DNA of 64,000 bases from positions 124,001 to 188,000 of the forward strand of contig NZ_JYIX01000034.1 of NCBI RefSeq assembly GCF_000956505.1, in the 5' to 3' direction. Shown piece by piece: positions 7,741-15,242 of the stretch. Both the position numbers and the translations under genes were made by a program. This stretch comes from Microbacterium azadirachtae. GTDB lineage: Bacteria > Actinomycetota > Actinomycetes > Actinomycetales > Microbacteriaceae. A model generated the notes under the pieces. That model was not told where the DNA came from. It was given only the letters and a program-made list of their open reading frames with translations, and made no database searches. Each line of letters starts with the position of its first letter. Position 1 is the stretch's first letter.

Positions 7741-8409
7741 GTGCTCATCCTCCTCTCCGGCCTCGGCCTCATGTTCTCGCTCATCATCGCCGTCGGCGCG
7801 CAGAACGTGTACGTGCTGCGCCAGGGGCTGCGCCGCGAGCACGTGCTGCCCGTCGTCCTGATCTGCGCCGCCTCCGATGCCGCGCTCGTGCTCGCCGGCA
7901 CCGCAGGGCTCGGCTACCTCGTGAAGACCCTGCCCTGGCTCATCGTGGTGGCGCGCTGGGCCGGCGCGATCTCGCTCGTGGTGTACGGCATCCTGGCGGC
8001 CCGCCGCGCGTGGAAGTCCGGCGGCGAGGCGCTGCTCGCCGATCCTCGCGCCTCGGACGAGAGCTCGACAGGCGGCCGGGCCGGCGGCACCGCGACGCTG
8101 ACCCGCACCGCGCCTCTCGCCCCCGTGATCCTGGCGACGCTCGCCTTCACCTGGCTGAACCCGAACGTGTATCTCGACACGGTGCTGCTGATCGGCGGGG
8201 TCGCGGCCACGCACGGTGACGGCCGCTGGCTGTTCGCCGCCGGCGCCATGATCGCGAGCGTCACGTGGTTCTTCGCCCTCGGGTTCGGCGCGCGCCACCT
8301 CGGCCGCTGGCTGCGTACGCCGCGCGCCTGGCGGATCCTGGACACCGTGATCGCCGCGCTGCTGGTCGTGATGGGGATCAGCCTGGTGCTGCCGGTGTTC
8401 TTCGGCTGA
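7741..8409 (+). CDS. lysE: LysE/ArgO family basic amino acid exporter
   Basis: A 222-residue inner-membrane exporter. It has the family N-terminus 'GLMFSLIIAVGAQNVYVLRQGLRREHV' with the conserved G-A-Q-N-x-x-V-L-R-Q, and about six hydrophobic segments (residues 2-22, 36-58, 66-86, 120-142, 157-178, 196-218). A polar loop (about 88-118) separates the halves. The conserved 'TWLNPNVYLDTVLLIG' is present. The family exports lysine and arginine to avoid toxic accumulation during growth on peptides. The start is GTG, with -10 TATTCT exactly 6 nt upstream, so translation is probably leaderless. The adjacent divergent LysG would be the activator. Confidence 0.9.
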   Translation: MLILLSGLGLMFSLIIAVGAQNVYVLRQGLRREHVLPVVLICAASDAALVLAGTAGLGYLVKTLPWLIVVARWAGAISLVVYGILAARRAWKSGGEALLADPRASDESSTGGRAGGTATLTRTAPLAPVILATLAFTWLNPNVYLDTVLLIGGVAATHGDGRWLFAAGAMIASVTWFFALGFGARHLGRWLRTPRAWRILDTVIAALLVVMGISLVLPVFFG

Positions 8410-8427
8410 GCCCGCCCGAGCGACCCG

Positions 8428-8994
8428 TCAGGACCGGAACAGCGCGAGGATCCCCTCGAGACGCGCCTCTTCCAGAGCGGGGTCGAGGCGCTCGGACGCC
8501 GCCAGCCGGGCCACGCCGTGAAGCGTGCTCCACAGCAGCTCAGCCCGCACAACCGCCGCCTGCTCGTCGCCCGCCCCCGCCGACACCGCGCCGAGGAAGG
8601 ATCCGAACGCCTCGCGCAGCGGCGCCGGGGTCTCCGCGGCCGCGAAGACGATGCGGGTGCGCGCCTCGAACATGGCCTCGTAGAGGGCGGGATGCGTGCG
8701 GGCGAACGCGAGGTAGGCGCGCACCACGTGCGCAAGACGGTCGCCCTCGCCGACCGGATCCGCGAGCTCCGCGGCCATCTCGGCGAAGCCTGCGACCATG
8801 ACCTGCTCGACGATCTCGTCCCTCCCACCAGGGAAGGAGCGGTACAGGATCGGCTGGCTGAAGCCGATCTCGGCGGCCAGCCGCCGGACGGTCACCGCGG
8901 GCCACCCCTCCCCCTCGGCGACGCGTCGAGCCGCGCGGACGATGGAGCGGGACCGCTCGGAGGGATCCGTGCGCGGGGGCGTTGACGGGCTCAT
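8428..8994 (-). CDS. TetR family regulator, divergent from a membrane protein
   Basis: A 188-residue TetR-type repressor. The DNA-binding domain covers residues about 14-62 ('AVTVRRLAAEIGFSQPILYRSF', then 'PGGRDEIVEQV'); the C-terminal helices would bind the inducer. The start at 8994 has -10 TAACAT (minus strand, 9001-9006) 6 nt upstream, and this -10 overlaps the first of two palindromic operators at 9003-9033, so the gene should repress itself and the divergent gene at 9050. The ligand is unknown. Confidence 0.87.
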   Translation of the reverse strand: MSPSTPPRTDPSERSRSIVRAARRVAEGEGWPAVTVRRLAAEIGFSQPILYRSFPGGRDEIVEQVMVAGFAEMAAELADPVGEGDRLAHVVRAYLAFARTHPALYEAMFEARTRIVFAAAETPAPLREAFGSFLGAVSAGAGDEQAAVVRAELLWSTLHGVARLAASERLDPALEEARLEGILALFRS

Positions 8995-9002
8995 GGCACG
9001 AT

Positions 9003-9033
9003 GTTAGCATCGCTAACTGTTAGCACTGCTAAC
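9003..9033. promoter_or_regulatory. Tandem TetR operators
   Basis: Two perfect inverted repeats, GTTAGC-ATC-GCTAAC (9003-9017) and GTTAGC-ACT-GCTAAC (9019-9033), repeat every 16 bp in the 55-bp spacer between a TetR gene and its divergent neighbour. They cover the -10 of the regulator and the region just upstream of the ribosome binding site of the other gene. Confidence 0.8.
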
Positions 9034-9049
9034 ACGAAAAGGAGAAGCC

Positions 9050-9523
9050 ATGTCCCTCGCGATCGTCATCACCGCCATCGGCGCCATCACCGCCATCGCC
9101 GTCATCTTCGGCACGGACGTGCTCGCCGCCGTCGTGCTGCGCGCCGTCTACGCCGAGGTCGATGCGCCGACCCTCGTGCAGGTGGTCGGTCGCGGGCACT
9201 ACTACGGCGACCGCAGGCTGCCGATCGTCGGCGTCGCCGGCGTCGTGCTCACCGCGGCGACCGTCGCACTCTCGGCACTCGCCGGCAGCACCGCCGCGAC
9301 CGCCCTCGCCGCCGTCGCGCTCGCGGCGCAGCTCCTCTGGCTGCTGCTGTTCGCCCGCATCGCGAAGCCGATCAACGCCACCCTCACTGCCGCCGCCCTC
9401 GCGGGCACCGTGCCGGCCGACGCCCGGAGCCTGCAGGATCGGTGGGAGTCGATCATCCCCCTGCGCGCCGCCCTGCAGGGACTCGCGCTGGTACTGCTGT
9501 GCGTCGTACTGGTGGTGCGCTGA
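9050..9523 (+). CDS. Four-helix membrane protein (DUF1772-like)
   Basis: A 157-residue integral membrane protein with hydrophobic segments at about residues 3-25, 60-80, 83-103 and 135-155. The sequence between helices 1 and 2 contains 'VQVVGRGHYYGDRRLPIVG', and the spacing resembles the small DUF1772/anthrone-oxygenase-like membrane family, though I could not confirm this. A good ribosome binding site (GGAG, 5 nt before ATG) follows the tandem operators at 9003-9033, so the TetR protein at 8428 should control it. TetR-regulated small membrane proteins of this kind are often induced by drugs or lipids, but nothing here shows the substrate. Confidence 0.8.
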   Translation: MSLAIVITAIGAITAIAVIFGTDVLAAVVLRAVYAEVDAPTLVQVVGRGHYYGDRRLPIVGVAGVVLTAATVALSALAGSTAATALAAVALAAQLLWLLLFARIAKPINATLTAAALAGTVPADARSLQDRWESIIPLRAALQGLALVLLCVVLVVR

Positions 9524-9539
9524 GCCTCGGCTGTCGGGC

Positions 9540-9573
9540 CGAGGGGCCTGTCGCCTGAGCGGCAGGCCCCTCG
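9540..9573. terminator. Bidirectional hairpin terminator
   Basis: Arms CGAGGGGCCTG (9540-9550) and CAGGCCCCTCG (9563-9573) form a perfect 11-bp stem between two convergent genes. Confidence 0.7.
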
Positions 9574-9582
9574 AAGCGAAGC

Positions 9583-10722
9583 TCAGAGCGTCGCGGCGTA
9601 CGGGTCGAAGTCGGCCCCGAGCGAGCCGACCTCACCCAGAGTGCTCTGCACGGTGACGAAGCTGCGGGACTCCGCCGACTCCTCGATCGACAGCAGCGTG
9701 TCGAGCACGTGCGCGCCGAACTCGCCGGTCGCGACGTGCGGACGGCCCGCACGGATCGAGCGCGCCATGTCGAGCAGGCCGAGGCCGCGGCCGGAGACCA
9801 CTCCCTCCTGAGCGATGTCCACGACCTCCTGCTCGATGGGCTCCGGCGGGATGAAGAGACGGGTGAGCGGCCGGGTGATCGTGATCGGACCGCCGAAGGT
9901 GTTCGGATCCGGGATCGTCAGCGTGCCCTCGGTGCCGGTGATCTCGACGATCCCGTGGCGCAGCATCGGCGAATCGGTGCTGTACAGGCTCTGCGCCTGA
10001 CCGCCGCGCTCGAACTCCATCAGCACGCCCAGCGTCGACGGGATCTCGACCGGGAACTCCTCGCCGGCCTTCGGTCCCTGCTGCACGCGCCGGGTCGGGG
10101 TGCCCTGCAGTCCGAGGGCCGCGACCGCGGCGACCGGGCCGAAGACGTGCACGAGGGTGGAGACGTAGTACGGACCCATGTCGAGCAGCGGGCCGCCGCC
10201 CTTCGCATAGAGGAACGCCGGGTCCGGATGGAAGATCTCCGGCCCCTGCCACTGGAACGTCGTCTGCGCGAAGAGCGGGCGGCCGATGTCGCCGCGCGCG
10301 ATCACGCGCTTCGCGGTCTGCACACCGGGGCCGAGCACGGTGTCGGGCGCCGCGCCGACGCGCAGCCCGAGCTCGGCAGCCTTGGCGCCGATGCGCGCGG
10401 CCTCCTCGCGGCTCACGCCGATCGGCTTCTCGGTCCACACGTGCTTGCCCGCGTCGAGGGAGGTCAGCGAAACGCCGACGTGCTCGGCAGGCGGGGTGAT
10501 GTTCACGACGAACTCGATGTCGGGATCGCCGAGCACGGCGTCGACGTCGCCGGAGACGGGCACCCCGTACTTCGCCGCCTGGGCCTTCGCCCGCTCGGGG
10601 ATGAGGTCCGCGACGGCGAGCACCCGCACGTCGGGGAACCGGGTGAGGTTCGTCAGGTACTGGTCGCTGATGTTCCCCGCGCCGATGATGCCGACGCCGA
10701 CGGGGCCGGACGACGCCGCCAT
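9583..10722 (-). CDS. Gfo/Idh/MocA family oxidoreductase
   Basis: A 379-residue NAD(P)-dependent sugar or polyol dehydrogenase. The N-terminal Rossmann fold opens with 'GVGIIGAGNISDQYLTNL' (residues 7-24), and the family's catalytic lysine lies in 'VWTEKPIGVSREEA' (about 94-107). The C-terminal half is the alpha/beta substrate domain. Its start overlaps the stop of the TIM-barrel gene by one base (TGATG), so the two are translationally coupled. Such pairs (dehydrogenase plus xylose-isomerase-like epimerase) degrade inositol, sugars or sugar acids; the substrate is not visible. The divergent TetR gene at 11653 and the operator at 11612-11633 probably control this operon. Confidence 0.87.
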   Translation of the reverse strand: MAASSGPVGVGIIGAGNISDQYLTNLTRFPDVRVLAVADLIPERAKAQAAKYGVPVSGDVDAVLGDPDIEFVVNITPPAEHVGVSLTSLDAGKHVWTEKPIGVSREEAARIGAKAAELGLRVGAAPDTVLGPGVQTAKRVIARGDIGRPLFAQTTFQWQGPEIFHPDPAFLYAKGGGPLLDMGPYYVSTLVHVFGPVAAVAALGLQGTPTRRVQQGPKAGEEFPVEIPSTLGVLMEFERGGQAQSLYSTDSPMLRHGIVEITGTEGTLTIPDPNTFGGPITITRPLTRLFIPPEPIEQEVVDIAQEGVVSGRGLGLLDMARSIRAGRPHVATGEFGAHVLDTLLSIEESAESRSFVTVQSTLGEVGSLGADFDPYAATL

Positions 10723-11528
10723 CAGCGGGCCACGTTCTCGTCGAGGAAGATCCGGCTCTGCTCGATCGCGGAGAGGATGTCGCCGTCGAAGTGGTCGAAC
10801 TCGACGATCGCGAGCTCGAGCGCGGGAGCCGCGGCGGCGGCAGCGGCGAGCGGCACGACGCCCTGACCGGCCGGCACCTGATCGGCCGGCGGGTAGGCGC
10901 GGATCGCCTCGGGATCGAGCGTACCGTCCTTGGCATGCACGGCGACGACGCGGTCGCCGAGGCGCTCCAGCAGCGCAACCGGGTCGGCGCCCGCGCGGGC
11001 GACCCAGTACAGGTCGACCTCGAGCAGGACGCGCTCGTCGAGCAGCCCTGCGAGCACCTCGAGCCCGGTGACGCCGTCGAACACGGCCTCCACCTCGTGC
11101 GCGTGATTGTGGTAGCCGACGCGCAGGCCGTGCGCCTCCGCGGCGACCGCGGCGGCGTTGAGGCGCCGGGCGGTGTCCTCGATCTGCGCGACCGACTCCC
11201 AGCGGGCGGGCTCGGTGTAGGGATCGATGACGATGCTCATGCCGAGCGTCTTCGCCGCGGCGAACACCTCGTCGTGCGACGGGACCGCGATCGAGGTCCC
11301 GGATCCGTCCGGATTCACGAACGACTCGGAGGCGAGGAACGCGTGCCCCGAGGGCGCGACCAGGCCTGCGGCGGCGAGGGCGGCGGCCAACGGCGCGGCA
11401 CGGTGCACGAAGTCATAGGGCTCGACCGTGGTGAACCCGCGGGCTGCGACGGCGGCGAGCGTTCCCTCGAGGTCGTCGTCGAGCTGCGACTTCAGGGTGA
11501 ACAGCTGGATGGATGTCTGGACCGGCAT
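10722..11528 (-). CDS. Sugar phosphate isomerase/epimerase (xylose isomerase-like TIM barrel)
   Basis: A 268-residue TIM-barrel protein of the AP-endonuclease-2/xylose isomerase fold. Recognisable elements are 'SIQLFTLKSQLDDDLEGTLAAVAARGFTTVE' at the start, 'GYHNHAHEVEAV' with the metal-binding His (about residues 138-150), and 'LLEVDLYWVARAGADP' followed by 'AVHAKDG', which supplies further metal ligands. It is first in a two-gene operon with the dehydrogenase at 9583. The pair resembles IolE/IolG-type or keto-sugar modules. No binding-protein or transporter gene is close by. Confidence 0.87.
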   Translation of the reverse strand: MPVQTSIQLFTLKSQLDDDLEGTLAAVAARGFTTVEPYDFVHRAAPLAAALAAAGLVAPSGHAFLASESFVNPDGSGTSIAVPSHDEVFAAAKTLGMSIVIDPYTEPARWESVAQIEDTARRLNAAAVAAEAHGLRVGYHNHAHEVEAVFDGVTGLEVLAGLLDERVLLEVDLYWVARAGADPVALLERLGDRVVAVHAKDGTLDPEAIRAYPPADQVPAGQGVVPLAAAAAAAPALELAIVEFDHFDGDILSAIEQSRIFLDENVAR

Positions 11529-11611
11529 CGGTAACTCCTTGGGTGTCTGCGGTGACTGCGTTCATGAGCGGAAGCGAGGGCCGGCTCGCCGTGACGAGCA
11601 GACTAGCATCA

Positions 11612-11633
11612 AAAACCTCCGCATGGAGGTTTT
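11612..11633. promoter_or_regulatory. Palindromic TetR operator
   Basis: Perfect 9-bp arms AAAACCTCC and GGAGGTTTT around the tetranucleotide GCAT, in the spacer between the isomerase/dehydrogenase operon and the divergent TetR gene, 8 bp upstream of that gene's -10 (TAGAAT, 11641-11646). Confidence 0.75.
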
Positions 11634-11652
11634 CTCTGCGTAGAATCGACAC

Positions 11653-12261
11653 ATGCCCGCCACCGACCCGCCGATGCCTCGCCAGGGCGTGTACGCCAAA
11701 GGCGTCGCCCGACGCCAGGAGATCCTCGATCGCAGCATCGAGGTGTTCGCGGCACGTGGATCCGGTCGCACCAGCCTCCGCGCCATCGCCCGGGAGATCG
11801 GAGTGACCCACGCGGCCCTCTCGCACTACTTCGGCTCGCTGGAGGAGCTGCTGGTCGCGGTCTACGAGGAGAGCAGTCACCACGACGAGGATTCCGTCCC
11901 GGCGGACACCTCGCCGATGACGATGATGATCGAATCCGCGCGCGCCAACCGCGAGGTGCCCGGCCTCGTGCAGCTGTACTCCTCGCTGGTCGCAACAGCC
12001 CTCGAAGACGACCACCCCGTGGCGCATGCGTTCGCGAGCACCCGGTTCGCGAACCTGCGCGCCGAGCTCGGCGACCGGATCCGTCAGCAGCAGAGCGACG
12101 GGCGGATGCGCGCGGACGTGGATCCGGTCGCCGCCGCCGCACTCGTCATCGCCGCCTCCGACGGCCTGCAGACCCAGTGGCTGCTCGACGACGACGCCCC
12201 GCAGCACGAGGCCCTTGCCGTCCTCGAGCGGTTGCTGCGCGAGCCCGGTACCGACGGCTAG
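11653..12261 (+). CDS. TetR family regulator of the isomerase/dehydrogenase operon
   Basis: A 202-residue TetR-type regulator. The helix-turn-helix occupies residues about 20-66 ('RTSLRAIAREIGVTHAALSHYFGSLEELLVAVYEE'). The start is fixed by -10 TAGAAT (11641-11646) exactly 6 nt before ATG, a leaderless arrangement. The palindrome at 11612-11633 overlaps the likely -35 region, so the gene is probably autoregulated and represses the divergent operon (10722-11528 and 9583-10722). 'DVDPVAAAALVIAASDGLQTQWLLD' in the C-terminal domain is typical of actinobacterial AcrR proteins near sugar-catabolic genes. Effector unknown. Confidence 0.87.
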   Translation: MPATDPPMPRQGVYAKGVARRQEILDRSIEVFAARGSGRTSLRAIAREIGVTHAALSHYFGSLEELLVAVYEESSHHDEDSVPADTSPMTMMIESARANREVPGLVQLYSSLVATALEDDHPVAHAFASTRFANLRAELGDRIRQQQSDGRMRADVDPVAAAALVIAASDGLQTQWLLDDDAPQHEALAVLERLLREPGTDG

Positions 12262-12284
12262 CCCCTCCGCGGCTCCCGTCGAGC

Positions 12285-12644
12285 TCAGCGCCCTTCGATC
12301 TCAGCGATCCGGAAGGCGACGAGATCCCGGATCAGGTCGTCGGGGATCTCGGATCCGGGTGCGAAGCGGATCGTCCCGGTGCTGGTCCCGGCACCGTCGA
12401 GGCCCTCCACGCGTGCGGCGACCGCCGCCACCGCGGCGGCGCTGAACGGATAGACCCCGAGGTGCTTCGCCGCGCGGATGGCGGAGATCAGCACCTTGCC
12501 GTGGTGCTTGAGGGCGGGCATGCGGTAGCCGGTCCCCTGCACGGCATCGGGAGCGAGTTCGAGCGCGACCTCGTACACGCGGGCGAGCGCCCGCCGATCC
12601 GCCGGATCCTCGACGCCCGCCAGATACTCGTCCACCGCGCCCAT
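12285..12644 (-). CDS. DUF1801/YdhG-like small protein
   Basis: A 119-residue soluble protein. The sequence 'MGAVDEYLAGVEDPADRRALARVYEVA', followed by 'GYRMPALKHHGKVLISAIRAAKHLGVYPFSA', matches the DUF1801 (YdhG/YjhX, iron-chaperone-like) fold: it has the typical 'P-x-x-x-x-x-G-K' and 'H-x-G-[FVY]-P' segments. Members are widespread and related to frataxin-like folds, but their biochemical role in actinobacteria is unclear. The gene is monocistronic, tail to tail with a TetR gene. Confidence 0.75.
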   Translation of the reverse strand: MGAVDEYLAGVEDPADRRALARVYEVALELAPDAVQGTGYRMPALKHHGKVLISAIRAAKHLGVYPFSAAAVAAVAARVEGLDGAGTSTGTIRFAPGSEIPDDLIRDLVAFRIAEIEGR

Positions 12645-12677
12645 GCGCTCATCCTGGCATCGAGTCCCGGATACGCA

Positions 12678-12709
12678 GAAGACCCCCGCCCCGAGGGGCG
12701 AGGGCCTTC
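12678..12709 (-). terminator. rplKA terminator hairpin
   Basis: A GC-rich stem of about 15 bp with two mismatches, from GAAGACCCCCGCCCC to GGGGCGAGGGCCTTC, 16 bp past the rplA stop. Confidence 0.7.
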
Positions 12710-12724
12710 CGAAGAGCGTCGAAC

Positions 12725-13411
12725 TCAGATGGCGTTGACGTCCAGGGGGATGCCGGGGCCGAACGTGGTCGACACCGCACCCTTCTGGATGTAGCGGCCC
12801 TTGGAGCTGGACGGCTTGAGGCGGACGATCTCCTCGAGCGCGGTCTTCATGTTCTCGTCGAGCTGCTCGGCCGAGAACGATGCCTTGCCGACGACGAAGT
12901 GCACGTTGGCGTGCTTGTCGACGCGGAACTCGATCTTTCCGCCCTTGATCTCCTCGACGGCCTTGGCCGGGTTCGGGGTGACGGTGCCGGTCTTCGGGTT
13001 CGGCATCAGACCACGCGGGCCCAGCACCTTTCCGAGACGGCCGACCTGGCCCATGAGCTCCGGGGTGGAGACGGCCGCGTCGAACGAGGTCCAGCCTCCG
13101 GCGACCTTCTCGATGAGCTCGGCGCCGCCGACCTCGTCCGCACCCGCGGCGATCGCGGCCTCAGCGGCCGGACCCGTCGCGAACACGATGACGCGGGCGG
13201 TCTTGCCGGTGCCGTGCGGGAGGATGACGGTGCCGCGCACCATCTGGTCGGCCTTGCGCGGGTCGACCGCGAGCTTCAGCGCGACCTCGACGGTGGAGTC
13301 GAACTTCGCGGAGCCGGTCTCCTTCGCGAGGGCGACAGCCTCGGTCGGGGTGTAGAAACGATCCGCGTCGATCTTCGCGACGGCGGCGTTGTAAGCCTTG
13401 GACTTAGCCAT
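12725..13411 (-). CDS. rplA: 50S ribosomal protein L1
   Basis: A 228-residue L1 protein, the usual length. It begins '[30 protein letters not shown]' and carries the family signature region '[14 protein letters not shown]', '[28 protein letters not shown]' (about residues 115-142) and '[17 protein letters not shown]'. L1 binds 23S rRNA at the L1 stalk and helps release E-site tRNA; in many bacteria it also represses its own operon by binding the mRNA leader. It follows rplK by 11 bp and ends at the hairpin 12678-12709, so the two form one short operon. Confidence 0.98.
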   Translation of the reverse strand: MAKSKAYNAAVAKIDADRFYTPTEAVALAKETGSAKFDSTVEVALKLAVDPRKADQMVRGTVILPHGTGKTARVIVFATGPAAEAAIAAGADEVGGAELIEKVAGGWTSFDAAVSTPELMGQVGRLGKVLGPRGLMPNPKTGTVTPNPAKAVEEIKGGKIEFRVDKHANVHFVVGKASFSAEQLDENMKTALEEIVRLKPSSSKGRYIQKGAVSTTFGPGIPLDVNAI

Positions 13412-13422
13412 TGTTATCTCCC

Positions 13423-13854
13423 TCAGCCCTCGACCGTGATGCCCATGGAACGGGCGGTTCCGGCGATGATCTTGGACGCGGCGTCGATGTCGTTCGCGTT
13501 CAGGTCGGCCTGCTTCTGCTCGGCGATCTGACGGACCTGCTCGGCGCTGATCTTCGCGACCTTGACGGTGTGCGGAGTGGCGGAGCCCTTCTGCACGCCC
13601 GCAGCCTTCTTGATCAGCTCGGCCGCCGGCGGGGTCTTCAGGATGAACGTGAAGCTGCGGTCCTCGTAGACGGTGATCTCCACGGGGATGACGTTGCCGC
13701 GCTGCGACTCGGTCGCGGCGTTGTACGCCTTGCAGAACTCCATGATGTTGACGCCATGCTGACCGAGCGCGGGGCCGATCGGCGGCGCCGGGTTGGCTGC
13801 ACCGGCGTTGATCTGAAGCTTGATCAGGCCGGTCACCTTCTTCTTCGGTGCCAT
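13423..13854 (-). CDS. rplK: 50S ribosomal protein L11
   Basis: A 143-residue L11 protein, standard length. It starts '[45 protein letters not shown]', the highly conserved N-terminus, and ends '[12 protein letters not shown]'. L11 forms the GTPase-associated centre with 23S rRNA and is required for RelA-type stringent signalling. I chose ATG 13854 on homology. Unusually, nusG is not directly upstream: a separate cluster (14070-19445) intervenes, and the 215-bp leader 13855-14069 must supply its own promoter (candidate -10 TAGACT on the minus strand at 13997-14002). Confidence 0.98.
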
Positions 13855-13880
13855 AGTGATTCCTTTCTCGAGCGGATCGG

Positions 13881-13904
13881 GCCCTTCGACAAGCGCAGGG
13901 ACCG
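13881..13904. repeat. REP-like repeat, copy 1
   Basis: GCCCTTCGACAAG followed by CGCAGGGACCG, a member of the interspersed actinobacterial repeat family 'CCCTTCGACAAGCTCAGGGACC', here in the rplK leader. Related copies are at 13957-13981, 47129-47153 and within 48928-49050. Confidence 0.65.
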
Positions 13905-13956
13905 AGTTCTCTCCCGCAGATCCGGCATCTCCGGAACGCGGTGGCGTTCGCGCGCC

Positions 13957-13981
13957 GCCCCTTCGACAAGCTCGGGGACCG
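13957..13981. repeat. REP-like repeat, copy 2
   Basis: GCCCCTTCGACAAG followed by CTCGGGGACCG, second member of the family in the rplK leader, same orientation as copy 1 and 76 bp away. Confidence 0.65.
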
Positions 13982-13996
13982 CGCACAAACCATAGA

Positions 13997-14002
13997 AGTC
14001 TA
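13997..14002 (-). promoter_or_regulatory. Candidate rplKA promoter -10
   Basis: TAGACT on the minus strand, about 140 bp upstream of rplK and outside the thiolase gene. It would give rplKA their own transcript, as required by the insertion between nusG and rplK. Confidence 0.35.
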
Positions 14003-14069
14003 CCGGATCCCTGGCGCGTCCGCGCACGGGCGGCCCGGGGCCGCACGGGCAGCCCCCGAGCCGGGTGCA

Positions 14070-15242
14070 TCAGCGTCGAATGGCCTCGTACAGGGTCACG
14101 ACGCACGCGCTGCCCAGGCCCAGGTTGTGCTGCAGCGCGAGCGTCGCCCCCTCGACCTGCCGTTCCCCCGCCCGCCCGCGCAACTGCTGCACGAGCTCGG
14201 TGCACTGCGCGAGTCCTGTCGCACCCAGCGGGTGCCCCTTCGAGAGCAGCCCGCCGGAGGGATTCGTCACCACCCGGCCGCCGTAGGTGTTCTGCCCGTC
14301 GCGGACGAACCCCGCGGCGGTGCCCTCCGGCGTGAGCCGCAGCGCCTCATAGGAGATGACCTCGTTCGCGGTGAAGCAGTCGTGCAACTCCGCGACCGGG
14401 ATGTCCTCGGGCGAGACGCCGGCGTCCTCGTAGACCGTGTCGGCGGCGCGGCGCGCGATCCCCGCGCCCACGAGCGCCATCGCATCGCCTTCGAACGAAT
14501 CGGCACGATCGCTCGTCATGGCCTGCGCGCGGATCCGGACGGAGCCGTCGAGCCCCCGCGCGCGCGCGAAGTCCTCGGTGCACAGCACGGCGGCCGCGGC
14601 CCCGCAGGTCGGCGGGCAGCACTGCAGCCTGGTCAGCGGGCCGAACACGTGCGGCGAGGCCAGCACCTCCTCGACCGTGACCGGATCCCGGAAGACGGCG
14701 GCGGGGTTCGCGTGCGCGTGCCGGCGGGCCTTGACGGCGATCTGCGCGAACAGCGTCGCATCGGCGTCGTAGCGGTCGAGATACGCCTGCCCCGCGGCGC
14801 CGAAGAACCGGGCGGCGACGGGAGCCTCGGGCTCCTGGTCGCCGAGCATCTCCGTGAACCGCCAGAGCGCGTCGGGTCGGTCGGCGTAGGCCGGGACGAT
14901 CGCACCTCGTGCCATCTGCTCGAACCCGAGCACGAGCACGCAGTCCGCGGCGCCGGACAGGATCGCCTGACGCCCCAGCCAGAGCGCGGTGGATCCGCTC
15001 GCGCACCAGTTGTTCACGTTGACGACGGGGATGCCCGTGGGACCCAGCCCGTAGAGCGCCGTCTGACCCGCGGCCGAGTCGGCGTAGACGTACCCCGCAT
15101 AGGCCTGCTCGACGTCGCCGATGCCGATGCCGGCGTCGGCGAGCGCGCGCCGGGCGGCTTCGGCACCCATGTCGTCGTACGTCCCGCTGGTGCGCGGCGT
15201 CGCGAACGGGATCATCCCGACGCCGGCGACGACGACGCTCAC
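14070..15242 (-). CDS. Thiolase-family protein (SCP-x/lipid-transfer thiolase type)
   Basis: A 390-residue thiolase that would cleave or condense 3-ketoacyl-CoA. The acyl-accepting cysteine is C80 in '[13 protein letters not shown]'; the C-terminal catalytic residues are H337 in 'GHPLGATG' and C380 in '[11 protein letters not shown]'. The short N-terminus and the 'NNWCASG' context place it with the SCP-x-like thiolases used for bulky or branched acyl chains (for example sterol side chains), rather than FadA. It starts at GTG 15242, overlapping the stop of the acyl-CoA ligase by four bases (GTGA), so it is translationally coupled. It is the last gene of the cluster inserted between nusG and rplK. 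Confidence 0.87.
   Translation of the reverse strand: MSVVVAGVGMIPFATPRTSGTYDDMGAEAARRALADAGIGIGDVEQAYAGYVYADSAAGQTALYGLGPTGIPVVNVNNWCASGSTALWLGRQAILSGAADCVLVLGFEQMARGAIVPAYADRPDALWRFTEMLGDQEPEAPVAARFFGAAGQAYLDRYDADATLFAQIAVKARRHAHANPAAVFRDPVTVEEVLASPHVFGPLTRLQCCPPTCGAAAAVLCTEDFARARGLDGSVRIRAQAMTSDRADSFEGDAMALVGAGIARRAADTVYEDAGVSPEDIPVAELHDCFTANEVISYEALRLTPEGTAAGFVRDGQNTYGGRVVTNPSGGLLSKGHPLGATGLAQCTELVQQLRGRAGERQVEGATLALQHNLGLGSACVVTLYEAIRR

Noticed and set aside
13833..14027. A small protein encoded in the rplK leader
   Set aside because: The open frame is produced by the REP-like repeats (the typical 'PELVEG'/'LSKG' translations) and lacks a plausible start signal.
13855..14069. An L1-binding autoregulatory structure in the rplK leader
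   Set aside because: I could not identify a convincing mimic of the L1 rRNA site by eye; the region is dominated by repeats.
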